Shown here piece after piece: positions 56,114 to 64,000 of a DNA stretch of 64,000 nucleotides. Numbering within the stretch: position 1 is the first letter of the stretch; the number at the start of each line of letters is the position of its first letter. The translations under genes were made by a program, and so were the position numbers. Source of the stretch: Gnetum montanum (lineage: Eukaryota > Streptophyta > Gnetopsida > Gnetales > Gnetaceae); assembly GCA_015680685.1 (NCBI GenBank), contig MNCI01001992.1, forward strand, positions 441,343 through 505,342, written 5' to 3'. The notes beneath the pieces are model-generated. The model saw only the letters and a list, made by a program, of their open reading frames with translations. It searched no databases and was not told where the DNA came from.

Positions 56114-58908
56114 ATGGCACCTAAGGAAAAGCACGTGTAGGAGGGAGGATCATCCCAACCAAGAGACAAATGACCAAGAATAGGAAGTAGGAGGAGCTGA
56201 AAGTGGAATCTATCTAACAGATTTCAAAAGCGACCATGATAGAATAGCCTCACTAAGATGAGGCACTAGAGCCTAGATTGAACCTTGAGGTCACCTTGAT
56301 GAAGGCCTTTTTCAAGCAAATCACAAACCAAAAGGTCCAGAGATCTATGTTCCAAGAGTTAAACTTTGGATACTTTTTGGAGTTTGCACCTCAAGAAGTC
56401 AAAGCCCAACTATAGACCTCTCCCATATGGCCTACAATCACTTCCAATAGGGAGTGGTACATGGGAGAGACATACTTGTTCTAGAAAAATTAACAATTTG
56501 GTTCAACAGTTAAGATTAAGGACATTTCAATGTCCTACATAGTGAAAGCAATTTTAGAGTCCCTTCGGTTACCAAAAACTAGGACCAATTTTGCTGAAAT
56601 TCCAATGTAGGTAGATCTTGGCATCAAGAAATAATGGACACAATGATGTTATGGAGTAGGTCATAAGAAGTTTGGTTGCATTCACCATGGCAAAACATGC
56701 ATATTTTAAGATTTCAGCCTTTTACCTCAATCTAATGGTGAGGCCAAGCAAGATCAAAACCTTCTTTGCCCATGCTTGTGCTACTCTAAGTGGTAGATTC
56801 CCAGTCAATCTTCTATAGGTAATCTATCTAGAGATAGATAAGCACTTTAAGAAAAATGAATGTGGAAGTAAGTCACTTCCTTTTCCATGTCTCATTTGAA
56901 AATTTTACAAGAGGGGAGGCATAACATGCTATACAAATGATGTTGTCCAACACACTTTAACCACCTCTTGGACAAAAATGATGAAGGACAAGGTGCCTAC
57001 TTAAGTCATCTAGGCAGAGGAGAAAAAATCACCATCTACTCATAAAATAATGTTGGAGTCCTACACTAACCTTAAGCAGATGCACAAGATCCAAGAGTAG
57101 CTCTTGCAGTAGCAGGAGAAGAAAGTAGGAATGAGTGGTGGTGATCCATCTATGTATTGACTAGTAATGAGCCACCTGAACAAAGTGGCCCAAATAATAA
57201 GTCAAATGAAAGGTGGGGGGCCAATTTTCTTAGCCCAAATATTTTAGGTGCCTATGGGGTTGAATCCTAGCACTTGAGAGGTAAGAATATCTCTCTCACA
57301 ATAACAGCAATTCCTAGACATCTCTGAAAATGCCACTACCTTTTTGGTATGTCTAGAGAAGGGTGAAGGGGCAATTTTCTTGGTGATGTAGCACTATGGG
57401 CAAGAGATGGTGGTAGAAGTAGTTGCTAATAGAATTTCTGAGAAAATTAATGCACCTAAAACATCTATACTAGATGTTTCTACACTCAGAGATGTGTAGA
57501 AATATGCAAGAATCATTAGTGGTAGCTTGTTGTAGCCTAGCATGAGGAATTGTTGGACCAACTAGTGGGAACTAGGCAATTGATTCTAGATGTCTTTGAT
57601 ATTATGGATACAGTCACTGTAACTTAGTTGGAGCTACTTGAAGCAAGGGGAAAATGCATCATAATGGGGAAAAACTCAAAATAGCCCAAGAACAAAATCA
57701 ATAGTTGGCTTTGAAGGTTATGAAATTAAGGGCCCACCTCACTGATCCTACATTTCTGAACCCAACACTAATCCATGATGAAGTTTTTAAATAGCTTCAA
57801 GACAAACTCAAGAAGGTTGAGAATGTAAACGAGATGGTGGTCTTTGATCAATCCTTGGCCAATTCCACAATGCAGAACATCTAGAAGGACTTGGCCCAGA
57901 TGCACTAGGAGAATGAAATTCTAACCATAGAGAATCATCGCCTACAGAATGTTGATGTATAGAAGAAAAAATGGTAGATTTTATCCATCAACAATAAGAG
58001 CAGCTAGCTAGGATGAATAATGAGTTGTGAATATTGGTAGTAGAAAATAGAAACCTTTCCATGGAGGAAGTCTGTGCCCTTAACCAACAATCTATGATTG
58101 AGATAGCCACCTAAAAGAACGAGGCTTTCAAATTTGAGAGAGTCAATAACCATTACAGAGATTAAGTTGGTCTACAAAAAGAAGTTAATGAAAAAAATAT
58201 CTAGATGGCAAATGCAAAAATCAATGAGACCCTCTAGTAGCTCAAGGAAGAAGGTGATTTTGAATTTCTATCTTTGATGGGCTAAATTATTACAACAAAG
58301 TAGAAATTCGCATGAAGGAGTTATATATTGAGGAGATGATTGAATACATGGAGCTTGCTAATCTCTAGTATGTGAATTTGGCAATGTTGACTATCGAAAG
58401 ATTGTAATTAGAATTGGAGAAACAAGTGGCTAGCTCATAGCTATTGTACAAGGTAGAGTTCAAGCACCATAAAGAAACTAAGTAGAAGCTTGAGATTGCA
58501 AGCATCAAATTCAAGGTTTTCAAGCAAAAGTTCACTAATCAACAATAAATCACTAAAAACCTAGCTAAGAGGATGAACAATTACCAGGAGCTGTGAAATG
58601 CACTTAGACTATTCAACATTGAATGTAAACCATTCGTTGCTTGGTTTGTGAATGTGAAGGAGTTTTTTCTTACAATGCCTTTTCTATGGAATATTCCTAT
58701 TCTGATCCACATTAACGATGTAGCGTGGATTGTGAATGATCCTTGAAATAAGGAGGAGGAGATGAAGGAATTGTTGAACCTCTTTCATATTTTGCCAGAA
58801 GTTGCAACTACTGTAGGACAACCACAACCACCTCAACCACTCTATTTGGCAAGAGCAAGAGAATGTCCTTTAGAGCCTCAAGAGCCTCCACTGCCTGGGA
58901 CCGTTTGA
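56114..58908 (+). pseudogene. Third ORF of element B (coiled-coil protein, about 930 codons)
   Basis: From ATG 56,114 (MAPKEKHV*EGG) to TGA 58,906-58,908 (EPPLPGTV*); 2,795 bp against 2,794 bp in A. Matching blocks: QELNFGYFLEFAPQEVKAQL with FGSFKEFSSEAIRDHL; NREWYMGETYLF with SAWYLAETYQF; WFVNVKEFFLTMPFLWNIP with WYVKSNKMFLQLPCPWEVS; and the Pro-rich end. The middle is helical (Glu, Gln, Asn, Lys). It is more decayed than A, with no open run longer than about 60 codons. Many TAG stops face Gln or Trp in A. Confidence 0.7.
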
Positions 58909-59121
58909 TCTTCTTCATCATCTTCACACCATCAGAGTAATTGGGTTTTCCAATTTTGTCTTAGTGTTTAGTTTTGTTGTTCTAAATACCAAAATTTTGT
59001 AATCATCACAAAATCATACACTTGGGCACTCAGTTGTTGCTATGTTGTTTGTGTGTTTACTTAGTCAATCAATAATCTCATAACTTTCCAAATTTTGTAA
59101 ACAACTTGAGGATGATTTTTC

Positions 59122-60010
59122 ATTAAGTTGTAAGGGTATGATAAGTCATCATGGTTTGGTTGCATCAACGGGATGTTATCGATGCAACCTTAGTGATGGG
59201 ATCTCGTTGACATGATGTCATTGACATAGGCGTTGACTAGTTGACATGTACCCATTGATGGGGAACCCTATTTCACCTATAAATATATGCTTACTCATTG
59301 CATTTATGGCATAAGTTTTTATAATTATAGTAGAGCTATTTATGTTTTTTAATTTTGAAGTTAGAATATTTTTTGAATGCCCACAGTAAGAGTTAAAGAG
59401 TGTATGGATCTTTATTTAAGCACTGTTATACCTAAGCACTTCAATGTGTGTGGAAATAAAGATGATCTTCATGATCAAATATTACAACACTTGGACTAAA
59501 TTAATTGTTTTCTTTAAGCATTTAATATTAAAGAAATTTCCTTTAATGTTTTTAAGTAATTAATTAAGATAGATTAAATAGCAAGCATAAGTATGAGCAC
59601 TTCAAGCATATGTTTAATGCCTGGTAATCCAAATAACGCTTAATGTTTGGTAACCTAGTAGTGCTATATGTGTTCAGGATGTGTATGGAAAGTAGGAATA
59701 GCTTCTTATGTTAGGATTAGTTGAGTGTTAGCTAGTTAGATTAATTTAGCAATTAAATACTTTATTCTTTATTATTATTCTTAGGTGACTTAAAACATAA
59801 AATAAATAAAATAATAAAAATCATATACCTCAGTTACACTTAATCATACCCTTGCAGTTCACAAGTGAAACTAGAAAGATTATGATTGCAAAGATTAGTT
59901 TCACCTCCTAGACAGTGTGCTTAGAAACCTAAAGTCTTTGGAATTCGATCGGATCACTAAGTGAATGCTAGTGATTCATATGGTTGGGTGTAGGGTATAC
60001 TCACTACCCA
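59122..60010 (+). repeat. Polypurine tract and 3' LTR of element B
   Basis: ATTAAGTTGTAAGGGTA (59,122-59,138), then the LTR from 59,139 (TGATAAGTCATCATGG). U3 has GATG / TTGACAT-type short repeats in place of palindromes (59,165-59,265), then CCTATAAATATATGC (TATA), AGAATATTTTTTGAATGCCC, GATCTTTATTTAAGCAC and GGAAATAAAGATG. The end is near CACTACCCA, about 60,010; the exact terminus is uncertain because the CTCATCA end has mutated. Confidence 0.85.
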
Positions 60011-61130
60011 TGAAACATTATCTAAAATAACATGATGCTCTTTATATATTTCTATGAGATTATACAAGGATACATTAGTTCCTTTTAAATGAAGAATAGT
60101 AGTCATTTATTGTAGGAGTTTATTATTCATTGATTAGGACAATAATGGAGTAGATGCCACTATGATTGGTTGTATCATATTAGATAAAGTTGGGAGACCA
60201 ATTAAAAGAATATGTTTCTTTTATTGCTAGAAAAAAATCATCTTTGATGTTTTTGAAAGGTTATTTGGGTGCATCAGTAACCTTTTGACTTCTATTTATT
60301 TGATTGTAACTTGTTGGTCTACTAACTATAGGTGAGGATTCTCACATTAAGTTAATGAAAAGAGGTTATTGATGTTTGGGATATAGCAAGTAAAGAGGTA
60401 TTTTGAGATTCAAAATGTTATGGAATAAGATGGAAGTAAGAAGGATGGATGGATTAGGTAGTGGGAGTGGGGTGATGAGAGTATGTAATGGGGTGAGACA
60501 TAATAAGATGTTGGTTACTTGAGGCTGTGTTAATATAATAAGGTGGTGAAGAAAAGAAACTTAACTTTGATGAAGGGGTAAAGTTATCTAACCAAAAATG
60601 TACATAAGACTTTTAAAAATGTGGTGAATTGTATTAATGACCCTCATAGGTTAACCAAAAAATGACATATGGCTTCCTAAATAAGGGATTATGAACTTTG
60701 TGTTCTTGCTTAAAACCTAAAATAGTGTTTCTAGATTCTAAGAAATTCTAAAAGACTTTCGGTTGTTGCTTATCAAGATGCATAGTGAATGACTTATTTT
60801 CCACTAATATTTTGTCCTTATATATGAGATCTTGAATGTCTTCCTTTAGATCTTTAGAAATGTCTATCTTATGATTGGTTCTCTCATGATAATCATGGTA
60901 CTTCCAATAGTCATATTACTTAGGTACCTTAGGATTATTCTCTTGTCCTTGAGAATGGTTCATTACTATAAGATAAATACAATGACAATGTATGCTTGCC
61001 TAATCAAAAAATTATTTCCTCTTAAGGTGTTCATCCTTAAGAGGGTTATTAAAAAGCAAAGAATACCTCATGGGTATCTTGGTGTACTAATATGTATTTT
61101 TTTAAGACCTATGTTACTAAGTTGAAGAAG
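60011..61130. other. No gene seen
   Basis: AT-rich sequence with ORFs below 90 codons and no family pattern. It may hold the decayed downstream part of the minus-strand Tat-like element. Confidence 0.35.
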
Positions 61131-61134
61131 ATGC

Positions 61135-62770
61135 AAGGAAATATTACTTTGTCCCTTAGAAAGAGAAGAAATACCTTGATATGCTCATTATTCCTTCTCT
61201 TTTTTCATAGATTTATTAGCTTTATTATGAATTGACAAGAATTCATGATCACAATATTGAATGGCAGCTTCTTCAATGCATAACCCTTCTCTTTTCTCAT
61301 AGCCTTATTAGCTTTATTATGAATTGACAAGAATTCATGATCACCATATTGAATGGTAGCTTATTAAATCTATTTGGTATCCATGAAAGCATCATTTAGA
61401 TAATGAGGCTTAGGATAAGTCATCCTCTTATAAATATAGTCAATAACTACAACTTTGAAAATGTCCTATAAGTAACATTCCTTCAAATGATAAGGTAATT
61501 TGGTTGACTCTAATATCCATCCAAAAATGAACTTATCAATGGATTGATTTAGAGCCTAGTTGGTAGCTACAAATAACATGATACTAGTTCTTTGAGGAAT
61601 ATTAAACATGAATCATTCAATGAAAGCTTCTAATAATTATTCTAGTCAGGTGATAGAACCATGGGGCAAAGATCTGTATAATTCCAGTTCTCTTCCAAAG
61701 AGAAAGTTAAAGAAAAATGTTAGCAGCATGTGAGGACAAGGAGCAAGAAGCATGAATTCATTTTTGAACATGACTACATGATTCATAGGTTCATCCATTT
61801 CACCATTATACATTGTAAATAATGATAATGAAACCTTTTTAGGTAGAACTAGCATGAAAATAGTAGAGCTCATAGGATCACTTAGCAATTAATCCAAGAA
61901 AATAGAAGAAACTCCTTGCATAACCAATATCTTATTTGCTTTATCTTCATTACTTTGAAAATATAATAGTTATGGATCTATTCTAGAAGAGTGAAGGCTA
62001 GGATAAGCTACAATAATAGGTTATGATGTCAAAGGGAGATTCATGTATGAAATGGATACAAATGTTGTGGAAGTAGGGATGCCCAAAAAAATAGCATTAG
62101 GTAGATATAGGAGGAAAGACTATGCATTATCAAGTTAGAAAATTTTAAACATGGATGAGATGATAGATGCAAGAAATGAAAGAGAAAATAGAGGTATGGT
62201 AGGCTAGGGTTAAGGAATAGAGTATATAGATCCAGGAAAAGGATTAGAGGATTGAAGAAATAAGAATGAAAAAAAAAAAGAATGAGGGTTACTAGTATTA
62301 TTGGAAGGAAATAGATGGTTAGGTGCAAGAATAGAGCTTAGTTGAACACTAAGGTTAGATAGTCCTGTTCTAGGAGGAATAAATCTAGGTAAATATTTTT
62401 GTGTAATCATGACATTAATGCTATGTATATAATGTTAAAAAGAGTTGATCTTGTTATCCATTCAATTAGTAGTTCTTAATCTTCATCAATACAGTGAATG
62501 TATGATTCTAGAGCTACAATTCCCTTTTTTACTCTAACAGTAATGTGAAAACCAAGAGGCTGATCTAGAATAGCTTTCATCCTAGCCTCTTTAATCTACA
62601 AATGTATTTTTTCCTATATTTTTTCTTATTTCATAATTAATTCAATGATATCCTTAGCTTCTTCATGATCCAATTTAATAGGTTGATCTAGATTAGGAAG
62701 GAAAGGAGGTAGATCATTTATCCTTTCATATTCTACCATCAATTTAAACATGTATGATGTAAGCAGGTAG
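61135..62770 (-). pseudogene. Tat-like Ty3 gag remnant
   Basis: The minus strand reads MVEYERINDLPPFLPNLDQP (62,750-62,690), ARMKAILDQPLGFHITVRVK (about 62,560), a Pro/Ser-rich stretch, then 61,888-61,646: MDEPMNHVVMFKNEFMLLAP, FGRELELYRSLPHGSIT. Next come LLEAFIExFMFNIPQRTS, ALNQSIDKFIFGW, LPYHLKECYLxDIFKVVVID and EEAIQYGDHEFLSIHNKANK. This is the Retrotrans_gag core of Tat-type elements (DP--H---F---M; W--SLP-GSI-SW--L---F---F; E-----F--RW). A 92-bp tandem duplication (61,194-61,377) breaks the frame near its C-terminus. No LTR of this element is seen. Confidence 0.7.
61194..61377. repeat. 92-bp tandem duplication in the gag remnant
   Basis: Two copies of a unit with TTATTAGCTTTATTATGAAT, TGACAAGAATTCATGATCAC and ATATTGAATGG, offset by exactly 92 bp. 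Since 92 is not a multiple of three it shifts the gag frame. Confidence 0.9.
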
Positions 62771-64000
62771 CCTAGCTCTTACTTAGTGTAGCCTATCTGG
62801 TAGTTCCGTTGGTTCAATCCTTTTGAAGATTCCTTTTATCCTCAAATTAATGTCTTTAAGGCTTAAAGAAATCTAAATTGGAGAATGATGCCATATCTAT
62901 CAATATGTTTCAACAGTAACTATGACCTCACAGGGCTATTACCAAGCCTTTGATTTTTCGTGTAATTAGGTTTAAACTTGAAATAGAGAGTGAGAGTATC
63001 TATTTAGAATAAATGCAAAATTTATAGAAGAAAAAATGTGATGTCAGTATTTCAACCTAATGTGTTATTTAAACATAAATTTTTTTTAATGATCATATCT
63101 TTGGAATAATGCTAATTTCTATGAATCATCCTCCTTCTAATGCTACAAAGATGTTGCAGTCAGAATCATCATAAATCTAAGATTCAAAAAAACCCTACAT
63201 GAAATGAGCTAAGCATTCCATAGTCACCAAAGTATTTAAAGAAATAAATCTCTAAAGTGAAAGGGGATTTGCATACTGTTAGAAATTCTAATAATCTAAG
63301 GTAGTGTTTTTTTTTTCCAAACATGAGCATATAACAACCAAAAAAGAATGCATAAAATAGTTGGTAAAAGTAAAGCAAATATAATAAAAAAGAAAAAAAA
63401 TTCTATGCATGACATAATGAAAATTTAAAAAGTTATGTAAAATGAGATTTACGAAGAAGCAGAGAGTACATGGTTAGAAAAAGAAAATATATAAAATAGA
63501 ATAAAATAGATTTAATAAATTAAAAAAATCACATTCTTAAATTAGGAGGATAGAAAAATAGATCTATTGTAATTTTAATGCAAAATTAACCCTTAACAAA
63601 GTTCCATAAGATAAACTTGCATAACATCATATGACAATCCCATAGAGATACAAACATTTAATAAGCTAGAAAACATGATGAATATTAGTTAAAGAGTACA
63701 CATCCGTTAGCATTGATTTCATAGGTTGATGATGAAAAACCAAATTCCATTAAGAGCTTTCCTTTATCTCTTACTTGCTCATTCTTTGCGATGGATGCTA
63801 GAGTAGGACATCTTGCAGGTTGAGTATCTTTTGTTGAGAGACCCTAAAGATTCCCCCTACATCCATGGTCTAAAAGATCTAGGATATTGATAAGGTACAG
63901 GCTCCCCCTACATATGGGCAAATATCCTTTCAATAACTTCAATTGGGCCTTTTAAGATTAGCTTGTTCTTTTCAAAGATGTAATCTTGATTGTTCATTTG
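62771..64000. other. No gene seen
   Basis: AT-rich sequence without recognised genes. On the minus strand two ATGTAGGGGGA motifs (complements at about 63,854 and 63,907) look like polypurine tracts. No LTR start could be tied to them inside the window. Confidence 0.35.

Larger units (their letters stand above)
40609..60010 (+). mobile_element. Athila-lineage element B, 5'-truncated, split by element A
   Basis: Left part 40,609-47,236 has the gag C-half, protease, RT, RNase H, integrase and most of the spacer. Right part 55,966-60,010 has the rest of the spacer, the third ORF, the polypurine tract and the 3' LTR. The two parts are joined at ACATT, the site duplicated by element A. Without A, B is about 10.7 kb even lacking its 5' end. 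It is the most complete gene set of the four (gag, pol, third ORF), though all ORFs are decayed. Confidence 0.82.

Overview
The window is nuclear DNA of a seed plant. It is AT-rich, has one intron-containing receptor-kinase gene, and otherwise consists mostly of decayed, nested LTR retrotransposons. The element density, their age and their Athila/Tat character would suit a large gymnosperm genome, but that is an inference; nothing here fixes the species.

Layout. 1-6.2 kb holds transposon debris: a Tat-like Ty3 protease remnant (+), a ten-copy tandem repeat, an unrecognised minus-strand coding remnant, an Athila-type LTR (-), a chromovirus-type integrase tail (-), and a reverse-transcriptase C-terminal remnant with a Cys/His motif (-). 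7.47-10.89 kb is the one intact gene, an LRR receptor kinase of the Xa21/EFR/FLS2 type (1,110 aa, two coding exons, non-RD kinase); its upstream region is built of duplicated segments. 12.5-16.5 kb is a deleted Copia element with about 1-kb LTRs, abutting an inverted copy of half its own LTR and followed by a SINE-like piece. 17.46-20.93 kb carries the last two exons of a ferredoxin-dependent glutamate synthase gene copy (-). Its terminal exon is split by a 2,849-bp deleted Copia element with perfect AATAT target-site duplications.

21.9-60 kb is a cluster of four related Athila-lineage Ty3 elements. D (21.9-28.5, minus) keeps gag and protease only. C (29.2-gap at 37.6, plus) keeps gag-pol but has lost its primer binding site and its third ORF. 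B (40.6-47.2 plus 56.0-60.0, plus) has gag-pol, a third ORF and a 3' LTR. A (47,237-55,960, plus) is nested inside B with perfect ACATT target-site duplications; it has gag and the third ORF but no pol. 61.1-62.8 kb is a Tat-like gag remnant (-).

The most interesting material is in the Athila cluster. Elements A and B each carry a roughly 2.79-kb third ORF for a coiled-coil-rich protein. In A this ORF is preceded by an internal array of GATATC palindromes plus a TATA box that copies the LTR promoter architecture. All four elements have a second polypurine-tract-like motif at the end of gag/pol. The U3 parts of the LTRs differ in kind (palindrome arrays, a 45-bp minisatellite, other repeats) while the rest of the LTR is shared. 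In-frame stops are often TAG where a related copy has Gln, as expected from deamination of methylated CAG. No retroelement ORF in the window is intact. A 997-base assembly gap (37,607-38,603) lies in the 3' LTR of C.
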